A DNA stretch of 64,000 nt from Flavobacterium sp. HSC-32F16 (GCF_024171645.1 NZ_JALKAC010000001.1:434001-498000); one strand, 5' to 3'; shown: positions 42,260-50,568, counted from the first letter of the stretch. Notes: generated by a model from the letters alone, not told the origin. Translations and numbers: made by a program.

Positions 42260-42325
42260 ATCAAAAAAATTAAAAAAAATACAAAAACAGAATACATCTG
42301 ATTCAATAAACAACAACAAAATAAA

Positions 42326-42835
42326 ATGAAAGAAGAATATACTTTAACCGCTTATACAGAAGATCAATTAGGGCTAATCAATAAAATAGCCATCATGCTT
42401 TTAAGAAAAAAAATCAGCCTGAAAAGTCTCAATATTTCTTTATGCGAAATTGAAAATATGTACCGATTTACAATTGTAGTTTATGAAACTTTTGAAACTG
42501 TAAAAAATCTCACTCTTCAAATAGAAAAAATCATTGATGTTTTTAAATGTTACTGCCATAATGCTCAGGAAATAATGAGTACACAAACGGTTTTGTATAA
42601 AGTACCGACGAACATCCTAATGAATGAAGAAAGTTTTGATGCCGTAATACAACCATTCAACATCAAATATACAGCAATTGAAAAAGAGTATACCGTTTTT
42701 GAAGCTTCCGGTAAGGAAAAAGAAATAGATAATCTGACTCAGGCCTTACATAAATTCGGACTGGTTGAATTTGTGAAAAGTGCGCCCATTTCTCTTTTCA
42801 AATCCGGGAATAGTTTTGCAAAAGAATTAGCTTAA
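42326..42835 (+). CDS. Acetolactate synthase regulatory (small) subunit-like protein
   Basis: The 169-residue protein has the IlvN/IlvH layout: an N-terminal ACT domain (about 4-75, YTLTAYTEDQLGLINKIAIM, then SLKSLNIS, then YRFTIVV) and a C-terminal small-subunit domain (about 85-160, LYKVPTN and YTVFEASGKEKEIDNL). The regulatory subunit normally activates IlvB and confers valine feedback. Here there is no ilvB, ilvC, ilvD or other pathway gene on either side. The position usually occupied by the valine-contacting Asn (xNIESL) is Ser (ISLKSL), so feedback may differ. Two Ile-rich leader/terminator modules lie upstream. It could be a second copy, a displaced operon end or a dedicated regulator. 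Confidence 0.85.
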   Translation: MKEEYTLTAYTEDQLGLINKIAIMLLRKKISLKSLNISLCEIENMYRFTIVVYETFETVKNLTLQIEKIIDVFKCYCHNAQEIMSTQTVLYKVPTNILMNEESFDAVIQPFNIKYTAIEKEYTVFEASGKEKEIDNLTQALHKFGLVEFVKSAPISLFKSGNSFAKELA

Positions 42836-42859
42836 AGAGGAGAAACAGACCGTTAGAAA

Positions 42860-43882
42860 TTATTTCTTTTGAAAATAAAGATAACTTGTTTTAGTATTTA
42901 CATCACGCAGTCGTATCTGAGAATTATTAAACTCAAACAGTTTCCAGTCTTTATTTAATTGACGAAGTACTTCTGAACTAAAATTAAGCTGTAATTGTCT
43001 AACACCATTTTGTAATGTAGTGTCCCACTGTCCCGTTTCTGAAACCGTTCCTTTACTGGCAGTTACAGATTTATCGGTTTTAAAAACAAAGGAATAACCA
43101 CTGTAATTTGAAGTCTTTACAACATCATCAAAAAAATAAGGAATCTCCCAGGAACCCTTTGTTATCGTTGCGGCAAAATCAAGAGTTACAATATTATTTT
43201 CGGGACAGTAATCAATAGCGTATTTAATAGCGTTTTCGAACTCTAAATTATTAGTAATTGATTTTGTCTGATAATGATAATCAGCAATAGAAATAGGATA
43301 TTGTAAAGATATATATTGGCTTTCATTCAAGTTTTTAATAAAATTAAAAAAGGCCTGGTCGCTTATTATCGATTGAGAACTTGCTGTTTGATTAGTGCTG
43401 TTGTAGATAGTAATGGTAATAGGATAATTGATATTCAATCCGTTAATTTTGGATAAAAGATCAGGATATTGATTCCAATAATCAATTAAAGTATCAAAAT
43501 CAGACTGATTTGGAATCAATTGTTCGATGTAATTATAGTACACCATCGTTACCGGAAAATCAATTTTTACAATATCATCATCATAAGTACTGGCATTAAT
43601 ATTATTTAATACTTTTTGATAATCAGCAGTGGTATTAACTGCAATCTGCTCATTATTTACAGTAACTGTATATGGGAGTTTTATCGTGCAATAACTTGAT
43701 CCGTCGATCATATTATCCTGCACAGTTTTAACCATAGCAACCCTTTGCAGATAGGTAGTAAGCGGGGAAACATTGGTAATTGTTCCCTGTGCAGTATCAT
43801 TTTGCTCCTCCATTTCACTTTGACAGGAAATTAGTAAGAGCAGGAAAGCTGCCATTGATAAATATTTTTTCAAAAGGAACAT
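42860..43882 (-). CDS. Lipoprotein with internal repeats, unknown function
   Basis: The 340-residue lipoprotein has the signal MAAFLLLLISC (lipid Cys about residue 20) and an acidic linker. Four degenerate units (about 65-235) share a strand of the type hydrophobic-x-[YF]P[IV]-[ST]: IKLPYTVTV, IDFPVTMVY, INYPITITI and LQYPISIAD, each followed by a helix with aromatic residues. The C-terminal part (about 240-340) resembles a lipocalin-like or DUF-type beta domain. An ECF-type promoter on this strand (44003-44031) identical in form to two others links it to the neighbouring sigma factor regulon. It may be a surface ligand binder. Confidence 0.8.
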   Translation of the reverse strand: MFLLKKYLSMAAFLLLLISCQSEMEEQNDTAQGTITNVSPLTTYLQRVAMVKTVQDNMIDGSSYCTIKLPYTVTVNNEQIAVNTTADYQKVLNNINASTYDDDIVKIDFPVTMVYYNYIEQLIPNQSDFDTLIDYWNQYPDLLSKINGLNINYPITITIYNSTNQTASSQSIISDQAFFNFIKNLNESQYISLQYPISIADYHYQTKSITNNLEFENAIKYAIDYCPENNIVTLDFAATITKGSWEIPYFFDDVVKTSNYSGYSFVFKTDKSVTASKGTVSETGQWDTTLQNGVRQLQLNFSSEVLRQLNKDWKLFEFNNSQIRLRDVNTKTSYLYFQKK

Positions 43883-44002
43883 ATTTATATTTTTACAAAT
43901 GTATAAAATTAAAGAAACAGTTTTTTAATAAATTAACGTCAAGGTTTTAAGTACCATCTTCAATACTAAATTGTCAAAAACCTATAGCATTTTATTCTTC
44001 TA

Positions 44003-44031
44003 TAAAACAATCCGCTTTGCTTTTACCCTAC
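44003..44031 (-). promoter_or_regulatory. ECF sigma promoter copy 1 (minus strand, repeat lipoprotein)
   Basis: On the minus strand the sequence reads GTAGGGTAA (44031-44023), 13 bp, then TGTTTTA (44009-44003). The same two blocks with the same spacer occur at 44597 and 48152. This copy faces the lipoprotein gene starting at 43882. Its GTAGGGTAA block coincides with the expected -33 region of the sigma gene promoter (-7 box at 44048), so use of one promoter may hinder the other. Confidence 0.75.
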
Positions 44032-44047
44032 TTCAATTAAAAACAAA

Positions 44048-44055
44048 TACTTTTG
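44048..44055 (+). promoter_or_regulatory. -7 box TACTTTTG of the ECF sigma gene
   Basis: TACTTTTG matches TAnnTTTG and is 23 bp upstream of the sigma gene start codon. No TTTG stands at the right distance upstream; that place is taken by the minus-strand ECF motif. Confidence 0.55.
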
Positions 44056-44078
44056 CGTTGTACAAATCGAATCTCTAA

Positions 44079-44594
44079 ATGCCACATAAAAACCAATCAA
44101 ATACTTGTGATGAAATCATTTTTTCGTCTTTCTTCAAAAGTCATGTAAAAGCACTTCGGAATTTTCTTTTTTACAAATTTGGCAATGAGGAACAAGCACA
44201 AGATCTCGCCCAGGAAGCATTTGTAAAACTTTGGCAGAACTGCGCTTCGGTGCCATTAGAAAAAGCAAAATCATACATTTACACGATTGCAAACAACAGC
44301 AGTCTTAACCAAATTGCGCACCAGAAAGTGGTTCTCAAATATGAAAAAAACTTCACCGGTTTAGACCAAACGAATGAAAGTCCGGAATATCTTCTGGAAG
44401 AAAAACAATTTCAGGCCAAGCTTTTAAAAGCCATCGAAAACTTAAACGAAAAACAGCGCACCGCATTTTTGATGCATCGAATTGACGGCAAAAAATACAG
44501 CGAAATTGCCGTTGATCTCAACATAAGCGTAAAGGCTGTAGAAAAACGTATTCACTTGGCTCTGTTAAGTCTGCGTAAAGAAATTGATTTATAA
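44079..44594 (+). CDS. ECF RNA polymerase sigma factor (FecI-like)
   Basis: The 171-residue sigma-70 family protein has region 2 (about 22-90; FLFYKFGNEEQAQDLAQEAFVKLWQN) and region 4 (about 115-168; LNEKQRTAFLMHRIDGKKYSEIAVDLNISVKAVEKRIHLALLSLRKEI). It lacks regions 1 and 3, as ECF factors do. It is followed 49 bp later by a FecR-like anti-sigma gene and a TonB receptor with an STN signalling domain, the standard cell-surface signalling triad. Three copies of a bipartite motif around the locus are its probable target promoters. Confidence 0.95.
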   Translation: MPHKNQSNTCDEIIFSSFFKSHVKALRNFLFYKFGNEEQAQDLAQEAFVKLWQNCASVPLEKAKSYIYTIANNSSLNQIAHQKVVLKYEKNFTGLDQTNESPEYLLEEKQFQAKLLKAIENLNEKQRTAFLMHRIDGKKYSEIAVDLNISVKAVEKRIHLALLSLRKEIDL

Positions 44595-44596
44595 AA

Positions 44597-44625
44597 GTAG
44601 GGTAAATTTAGTTCTAATTGTTTTA
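44597..44625 (+). promoter_or_regulatory. ECF sigma promoter copy 2 (anti-sigma/TonB receptor operon)
   Basis: GTAGGGTAA (44597-44605), 13 bp, then TGTTTTA (44619-44625). It lies between the sigma gene and the FecR-like gene, whose start codon is 18 bp after the -10-like block. It makes the receptor operon dependent on the sigma factor while the sigma gene keeps its own promoter. Confidence 0.78.
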
Positions 44626-44643
44626 ATTAAATAATACGATAAA

Positions 44644-45543
44644 ATGAAAAAAAATCGCTTATTAGCAAAATGGCTCAACGATGATTTATCTCCGGATGAA
44701 TTAGCTGAATTTGAGGCAAGTCCCGATTTTGAAAAATACCAAAAGATAAAAAATTATACCGCTCACCTGCAAACAGGTGATTTGGATGAAAATACGATGT
44801 TGTCTAACATTTTAAGCCAGAAAAAAACAGCGCCAAAAGTAGTGCCGTTATACAAAAAATGGATATTTAGAGCAGCTGCCATATTTGTTCTCGCTCTTTG
44901 TGTTACGTTTGCGATGAAAGTTTTTGTGCCTGAAACAGAGATTGCAGATTTTGGAAAAAAAACCACTTTTTCTTTACCTGACAATTCGGAGGTAGTTTTA
45001 AATTCTGGTTCTGAAATACACTATAAAAAATGGAACTGGGACAACAACAGAAATCTCGAATTAAAAGGAGAAGCTTATTTTAGGGTTGCAAAAGGCAAAA
45101 AGTTTGAAGTACAAACGCGCCTTGGAAAAGTAACGGTTTTAGGAACGCAGTTTAATGTTAAAACCCGAAAAAACAGGTTTGACGTAGTGTGTTATGAAGG
45201 GCGTGTAAAAGTAAATTATGCCAAAACTGAAATTGTATTAACGCACGGACAAAGCGTTAGTTTTGAAAACGGAAAACAAGTTAAAATGACTGTAAATTCA
45301 TTAAAACCGGAATGGATGAACAATCAAATATGTTTTTATCAGGAAAATATACGAAGCCTTTTGGACGAAGTTGAAAGACAATACAATATTAAGATTGAAT
45401 TAAAAACCAAAGATACTATCTCTTTATTTACAGGAAAATTACCAGCAACAGACTTGGATACAGCCTTGCAGATTATTAGTACAACGTATCATTTAGAGGC
45501 GAAAAAGGTCTCGGAACATAAAATAATTTTTGACGAAAAATAA
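44644..45543 (+). CDS. FecR-family anti-sigma factor
   Basis: The 299-residue inner-membrane protein has an N-terminal cytoplasmic anti-sigma part (about 1-75), one transmembrane helix (about 77-95, WIFRAAAIFVLALCVTFAM) and a periplasmic FecR domain (about 100-205; FSLPDNSEVVLNSGSEIHY, GEAYFRVAKGKKFEVQT, GTQFNV). A C-terminal DUF4974-like domain (about 225-298) contains LLDEVERQYNIKIEL. It should hold the sigma factor inactive until signalled by the receptor's STN domain. Its stop TAA is at 45541-45543, and the receptor ATG follows immediately. Confidence 0.95.
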   Translation: MKKNRLLAKWLNDDLSPDELAEFEASPDFEKYQKIKNYTAHLQTGDLDENTMLSNILSQKKTAPKVVPLYKKWIFRAAAIFVLALCVTFAMKVFVPETEIADFGKKTTFSLPDNSEVVLNSGSEIHYKKWNWDNNRNLELKGEAYFRVAKGKKFEVQTRLGKVTVLGTQFNVKTRKNRFDVVCYEGRVKVNYAKTEIVLTHGQSVSFENGKQVKMTVNSLKPEWMNNQICFYQENIRSLLDEVERQYNIKIELKTKDTISLFTGKLPATDLDTALQIISTTYHLEAKKVSEHKIIFDEK

Positions 45544-48078
45544 ATGTTGCGCCCCAAACAATTTCATTTTTTGTTTTTTCTGTTCTTCTTTGCCCTGAAT
45601 CTTTTTGCTCAGGACAAAGGAAAAACTATGCCTTTTAAAAAAATAATAATTGATATTGAAAAACAGCATGGTGTGAGCTTTAATTATACCGAAGACAACA
45701 TTGAAGGTCTGGAATTAAATCCGCCTAAAAAATCACTTTCTTTAGAACAAAAACTGGAATATCTTACCAAAAGAACCCATTTGTCTTTTGAAAACATAGG
45801 AAACCAATTCATTAATATCTACAAAAAAGAGAATATTCAAAAAATAATCTGCGGATATATTTTATCTGCCGCAGATAAAAAACCTGTTGAAAATGCAAAC
45901 ATTAGTTTACTTAATAAAACTCAGGTAACAACGGATTCCGAAGGTTATTTTGAATTTAATAAAGAAGAAAAAAACACCTTTGTAATTAGTCATATTGGGT
46001 TTGTATCCAAAAGAATCACGGCTGGCAATACCGATTATAAAAATTGTCTTCAAATAACATTAGAACCCGAAATTACAGAACTTCAGGAGATAAAAGCCAA
46101 TGCGATTCTGGCTTCGGGTATTTCTAAAAACGCTGATGGATCACTGGAAATTAAACCCAAGAAATTTGGTATTCTGCCCGGACTTATAGAACCTGATGCT
46201 TTACAAACAATGCAGCAAATTCCGGGTGTAAACAGTCTTGATGAAAGCGTATCGAGTATTAACGTCCGCGGTGGCACGCACGATCAAAATTTGTTTTTAT
46301 GGAATGGAATCCGAATGTTTCAAACGGGACATTTTTTTGGTTTAATTTCTGTTTTCAATCCCAATTTGGCGCACACTATTTCTATTTATAAAAACGGAAG
46401 TTCTGCCTTTTACGGCGAAAGTGTATCAAGCGTTGTGGCTATTTCTTCTACTTCTCAAACAGCAGAAAAAAACTCATTTAGTGCCGGAATAAACATGATT
46501 AATGCTGATATTTATGGAAAGTACAATCTTTCTAAAAAAAGTTATATCGAGATTTCGGCACGTAAATCAATTACAGATTTTTTAGAAACTCCCACCTATA
46601 AAGAATATTTCAATAAAGTATTTCAAAATACTACTATTACTGATTTTTCGCAGAACCAAAATGTAGATTATCAAAGTGATAAGAAATTTGGTTTTTATGA
46701 TGCTACGCTTAAATATGCTCAAAAAATAGGAACGAAAGATCAAATAGTGCTTGATTTAATAACCATAAAAGACAATCTGGAAGTTTTTCAAAGTGCAACC
46801 GTGTATAACATAAACACATCCGAAAACAATGTATTGCGACAGCAGAATTACGGAGGAAATTTGTCATGGAAAAGGAACTGGAACAACTTTAATACAACTA
46901 AAATAAATCTCTATAATTCTACGTATGAGCTTTTGGCCAATCAAAAAACAACTTATGATAACCAAATCGTTATTCAGGAAAATACAGTAAACAACAACGG
47001 AATCAACTTAGAAAACCATCATATCATTAACTCTAAGTTTAGTTTTAGCGACGGTTATCAGTTTAATGAAATAGGAATTACAAATTTAGAACAAGTAAGT
47101 AATCCTGATTTTTATCGTAAAGTAAAAGACGTTTTAAAAACTCATGCCTTGATTTTGGAAGGAAAATATAACGATACGATTTCCCGAATATATTTGAAGG
47201 CAGGAATGCGAATTAACTATCTTGAAAAATTCAAAAAATATATTTCAGAACCCAGAATACAATTGGGTTACGGCATTAGTAAAACTGTGAATTTAGAATT
47301 GCTGGGCGAACTAAAAAGTCAAAACTCACAGCAGATTATCGATTTGCAGAAAGATTATTTTGGTATTGAAAAAAGACGATGGATTATTTCAAACAACACC
47401 ACAATTCCCATTCAAAAAAGCAGACAGGTTTCTTTAAATTTATTCTACAAGAAAAATGACTGGCTTCTGGACATCGAAAATTTTTATAAAAAAGTTACCG
47501 GAATAACCACTTCCAGCCAGGGTTTTCAGAACCAGTTAGAATTTGTGCGAACTACCGGAGATTATGAAGTCTGGGGAACAGAAATGCTTATTCAGAAAAA
47601 AATAAATCACTTTCTAACATGGTTGAGTTATACTTACAACGAAAACAATTATCATTTTCCTGATTATGAATATCCTGTTTTTCCAAATAATTTTGAACTA
47701 ACGCATACTTTATCATGGGCGGGAATTTATGAGAAAAACAATTTTAAAATCGCTTTGGGAACAAAATGGTCTTCGGGAAGACCAAAAACGTCTCCTAACG
47801 TGTCGCAAATAGATCTTTCAGATCCTGTACTTATTTACAACAGACCAAATAACACCAATCTGCACATTTTTTCTCAGGTCAATATTTCCTCAACTTACAA
47901 GTGGGAAACCGCAAATGGAATACAATACAAATTAGGAATATCAATCTTAAATATCCTAAACCGTAGAAATGAAATCAGCGAATATTATAGAATTAGTTCT
48001 CTAACAAATTCTATTGAAGAAGTTGATACTTTCTCCTTGCAAAGAACTCCAAACATGAGTTTTAGGGTTTCATTTTAA
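45544..48078 (+). CDS. TonB-dependent receptor with STN signalling domain
   Basis: The 844-residue outer-membrane transducer has a signal peptide (about 1-22), an STN domain (about 30-90; IIIDIEKQHGVSFNYTEDNIEG), a carboxypeptidase-regulatory-like domain (about 98-180), a plug (about 200-310; LQTMQQIPGVNSLDESVSSINVRGG) and a beta-barrel ending in Phe (NMSFRVSF). The STN domain is the segment that contacts FecR periplasmic domains, consistent with the preceding gene. The ligand is unknown; iron-chelate uptake is the usual role of FecIR-linked receptors, but others exist. It is preceded by an ECF-type promoter shared with its anti-sigma gene. Confidence 0.93.
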   Translation: MLRPKQFHFLFFLFFFALNLFAQDKGKTMPFKKIIIDIEKQHGVSFNYTEDNIEGLELNPPKKSLSLEQKLEYLTKRTHLSFENIGNQFINIYKKENIQKIICGYILSAADKKPVENANISLLNKTQVTTDSEGYFEFNKEEKNTFVISHIGFVSKRITAGNTDYKNCLQITLEPEITELQEIKANAILASGISKNADGSLEIKPKKFGILPGLIEPDALQTMQQIPGVNSLDESVSSINVRGGTHDQNLFLWNGIRMFQTGHFFGLISVFNPNLAHTISIYKNGSSAFYGESVSSVVAISSTSQTAEKNSFSAGINMINADIYGKYNLSKKSYIEISARKSITDFLETPTYKEYFNKVFQNTTITDFSQNQNVDYQSDKKFGFYDATLKYAQKIGTKDQIVLDLITIKDNLEVFQSATVYNINTSENNVLRQQNYGGNLSWKRNWNNFNTTKINLYNSTYELLANQKTTYDNQIVIQENTVNNNGINLENHHIINSKFSFSDGYQFNEIGITNLEQVSNPDFYRKVKDVLKTHALILEGKYNDTISRIYLKAGMRINYLEKFKKYISEPRIQLGYGISKTVNLELLGELKSQNSQQIIDLQKDYFGIEKRRWIISNNTTIPIQKSRQVSLNLFYKKNDWLLDIENFYKKVTGITTSSQGFQNQLEFVRTTGDYEVWGTEMLIQKKINHFLTWLSYTYNENNYHFPDYEYPVFPNNFELTHTLSWAGIYEKNNFKIALGTKWSSGRPKTSPNVSQIDLSDPVLIYNRPNNTNLHIFSQVNISSTYKWETANGIQYKLGISILNILNRRNEISEYYRISSLTNSIEEVDTFSLQRTPNMSFRVSF

Positions 48079-48151
48079 TGCTTTTTCTGCAAGAGTTTTA
48101 AGAACTCTTATTCTTCTTTTTCATTTTTTTTCACAAAATAACAATTCTTTG

Positions 48152-48180
48152 GTAGGGTAATCTCTATCAAGGCTGTTTTA
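48152..48180 (+). promoter_or_regulatory. ECF sigma promoter copy 3 (OB-fold/DUF5777/cytochrome/YceI operon)
   Basis: GTAGGGTAA (48152-48160), 13 bp, then TGTTTTA (48174-48180), identical blocks and spacing to copies 1 and 2. The first ATG of the downstream operon is at 48208, 27 bp after the motif. This ties the four downstream genes to the FecI-like sigma factor. Confidence 0.78.
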
Positions 48181-48207
48181 TTATTGAATCTTATCAAAAT
48201 AATAAAA

Positions 48208-48615
48208 ATGAAAAGAAAAAAAACAGCATTAATCATTGCAATAGTATTCATTGCCGTTTCAGCAGGAATTTATTTCTATTACGGATATCTCTTTAAAGAA
48301 GCACGGAATATAGAATCTGAAGCCCCGGATTTTAGTATAACCGCCGTAAAACTACTCGAAGATTACAACTCAAATCCTAAAACAGCAGACTCTTTATATC
48401 TCAACAAGACTATAGAAATTACAGGAACTGTAACCAAAGAAACCGATTCTGTAATCACACTTGAAAATACTGTTTTCTGCCTTTTGACCCAAAAAATAAA
48501 GACGTCGCTTATAAATACTAAAGTAACTGTTAAAGGCAAATGTATTGGATATGACGAACTATTTGAAGAAGTCAAATTAGACCAATGCACCGTAATAAAT
48601 AAACAAATCAATTAA
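48208..48615 (+). CDS. Membrane-anchored OB-fold protein
   Basis: The 135-residue protein has one N-terminal hydrophobic helix (about 6-26, ALIIAIVFIAVSAGIYFYY) followed by an OB-fold-like beta domain (about 60-130; LNKTIEITGTVTKE, INTKVTVKGKCIGYDELFEEVKLDQCTV) of the kind often labelled tRNA_anti-like. A nucleic-acid role is unlikely given probable periplasmic location. The open frame begins at TTG 48184, but ATG 48208 fits the promoter at 48152-48180. It is the first gene of a tight four-gene set (next gap 7 bp). Confidence 0.75.
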   Translation: MKRKKTALIIAIVFIAVSAGIYFYYGYLFKEARNIESEAPDFSITAVKLLEDYNSNPKTADSLYLNKTIEITGTVTKETDSVITLENTVFCLLTQKIKTSLINTKVTVKGKCIGYDELFEEVKLDQCTVINKQIN

Positions 48616-48622
48616 TCAATTT

Positions 48623-49465
48623 ATGAAGAAATTTTTAGTTCCAATCTGCCTTTTTCTGGCGACCATTGCCTATTCGCAAGATGATTTGCTAAATAGTCTG
48701 GATTCTACCCAGGTAGAAGAAAACTACTCGACCGCAACTTTTAAAGCTTTACAGCTGGTAACACTGCAGACAACCAAAATGCCTGCAAAAAAAGAATTCT
48801 ATTTTGTAGTCTCACACCGTTTTGGTACTGTCAAAGACGGCCTTGACAGTTTTTTTGGTCTTGATAACGCTACAACAAAACTGGGTGGTATTTATGGAGT
48901 TACAGACTGGTTATCTGTGAGCCTTTCCAGACATACATTAAACAAAATGTATGAAACCGGATTAAAATACCGAGTGGCAAGACAAAACGATAATTTTCCT
49001 CTGGACATTGTAGGATATAGTGTGGCAGACATAAACACTTTTTTAGAAAAAGACCAATATCCAGGATTAGAATTTAAACATCGTATGACGTATGTACAAC
49101 AAGTTTTAATTTCCAGAAAGGTAAGTGAAAAATTCTCTCTTGAATTGGTTCCGTCCTTTATACACAAAAACCTTTACAATCCTGATATCGAAAGAGACAA
49201 TCAGTTTTCTTTTGGAGGCGGCGGACGTTATAAAATCACTAAAAGATTGTCTGTCAATTTAGAGTACATGCACAATTTTGACAAACCCGACTTTTATAAA
49301 AATCCACTATCTGTAGGTCTTGATGTAGAAACCGGCGGACATGTATTTCAATTAATCTTTACCAATTCTCAATCAATGAGTGAGAGCGGATATCTTACTA
49401 ATGCCTCCGGTGATTGGGGCAAAGGCGATTTCTTCTTTGGCTTTAACCTGTACAGAGTATTTTAA
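48623..49465 (+). CDS. DUF5777-like outer-membrane beta-barrel protein
   Basis: The 280-residue protein has a signal peptide (cleavage near AYSQ) and a beta-barrel. Markers are KKEFYFVVSHRFGTV, GLDNATTKLGGIYGVTDWLSVSLSRH, FKHRMTYVQQVLISRKVSEKFSLELVPSF and a C-terminus ending FFFGFNLYRVF. This is the DUF5777 type found next to cytochromes and YceI proteins in Bacteroidota. It lies 7 bp after the OB-fold gene and 21 bp before a c-type cytochrome lipoprotein. The role may be structural or in electron transfer across the outer membrane, but that is inferred from context. Confidence 0.78.
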   Translation: MKKFLVPICLFLATIAYSQDDLLNSLDSTQVEENYSTATFKALQLVTLQTTKMPAKKEFYFVVSHRFGTVKDGLDSFFGLDNATTKLGGIYGVTDWLSVSLSRHTLNKMYETGLKYRVARQNDNFPLDIVGYSVADINTFLEKDQYPGLEFKHRMTYVQQVLISRKVSEKFSLELVPSFIHKNLYNPDIERDNQFSFGGGGRYKITKRLSVNLEYMHNFDKPDFYKNPLSVGLDVETGGHVFQLIFTNSQSMSESGYLTNASGDWGKGDFFFGFNLYRVF

Positions 49466-49486
49466 TAATTATAAAAACAATAAATC

Positions 49487-49909
49487 ATGAAAAAAACAAT
49501 CGCACTTACAATTTTACTGGCTGCAATGGCAAGCTGTAGTGATTCAGATACAATTCAGGATATCGAAACACCAACTGCACCAACAAACCCGACGAATCCA
49601 ACAGATCCGACGAATCCGACGAATCCGACAAACCCAACAAATCCAACAACCTCAATAACTTATAATAAAGATGTAAAATCTATTATTGACGGTAATTGTG
49701 TAAGCTGTCATTCAAGCGGAAGATCGGCGTCTTTTAGACCGCTTACTACATTTGCTCAGGTAAAAGCGGCAATTGAAAATTCCGGTTTATTAAACCGAAT
49801 TCAATTACAAAGCGGTCAGCAGGGACTTATGCCTCAAGGCGGAAGAATGTCTCAGGCCAATATTGATTTAATCGTAAAATGGAATACTGACGGACTAAAA
49901 GAAAATTAA
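49487..49909 (+). CDS. c-type cytochrome-like lipoprotein with NPT repeat linker
   Basis: The 140-residue lipoprotein has the lipobox LLAAMASC, then a linker with about seven NPT units (DNA repeat of 9 bp, about 49588-49650), then a small haem domain with CVSCH (near 70-74) and a possible Met ligand in GLMPQGG. The linker would hold the haem domain away from the membrane. It sits between the beta-barrel gene and the YceI gene, with 5 bp to the latter. The 9-bp repeat keeps frame when its copy number changes, so linker length could vary between strains. Confidence 0.85.
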   Translation: MKKTIALTILLAAMASCSDSDTIQDIETPTAPTNPTNPTDPTNPTNPTNPTNPTTSITYNKDVKSIIDGNCVSCHSSGRSASFRPLTTFAQVKAAIENSGLLNRIQLQSGQQGLMPQGGRMSQANIDLIVKWNTDGLKEN

Positions 49910-49914
49910 TCATT

Positions 49915-50469
49915 ATGAAAAAATCAGCCCTAAATTTCTTCGTTTTACTGTTAATTGTAGTTTCAGGCGCAAACGGATTTGCACAAAAACTGATTACCAA
50001 AACAGGAAACATCAAATTTCAGGCTTCAATGCCTTCTTATGAAGAAGTTGCGGCCGAAAACAAGTCAGTATCAGCAGTTCTGGAACAGTCAACAGGTGAT
50101 TTCGCTGCTTTGGTGCTAATTAAAGGTTTCCGTTTTAAGGTTGCTTTAATGGAAGAACATTTCAATGAAAATTACATGGAATCTGAAAAATTTTCAAAAG
50201 CCACTTTAAAAGGTAAACTAGAAGATTTTGATATTTCTAAAATCACAAATACTCCTAAAAACTTTACTTTAAAAGGAGATCTGACTATCCACGGAAAAAC
50301 AAATCCTTTAACCGTAATCGTCAAAGTTTCAAAAGCTCCCAACGGAGTTAATGCAATTGGTTCTTTTGAAGTAAAACCGGAAGATTTTGGTATAGAAATA
50401 CCAAGCCTGGTGAGAAAGAAAATTGCTGACAAAATAAAGATCAATTACAATTTTTTATTAATTAAATGA
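49915..50469 (+). CDS. YceI-family periplasmic protein
   Basis: The 184-residue protein has a signal peptide (cleavage near GFAQ) and a YceI lipocalin-like fold that usually binds isoprenoid-type lipids. Markers are KTGNIKFQASMP, ENYMESEKFSKATLKGKLEDF, LKGDLTIHGKTNPLTVIVKV and DFGIEIPSLVRKKIADKIKINYNFLL. It begins 5 bp after the cytochrome stop and ends the ECF-controlled operon. YceI plus cytochrome plus barrel suggests handling of a quinone or lipid carrier, but no substrate can be named. Confidence 0.9.
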   Translation: MKKSALNFFVLLLIVVSGANGFAQKLITKTGNIKFQASMPSYEEVAAENKSVSAVLEQSTGDFAALVLIKGFRFKVALMEEHFNENYMESEKFSKATLKGKLEDFDISKITNTPKNFTLKGDLTIHGKTNPLTVIVKVSKAPNGVNAIGSFEVKPEDFGIEIPSLVRKKIADKIKINYNFLLIK

Positions 50470-50568
50470 TCTTAAGAAGATAACTATTCAGATGATAATA
50501 ATCGCCCCCTGTTATTATCTGGGTAACTCCTCTTGATTTGGAAGATCATGAAACATGACTAGTGTTTT

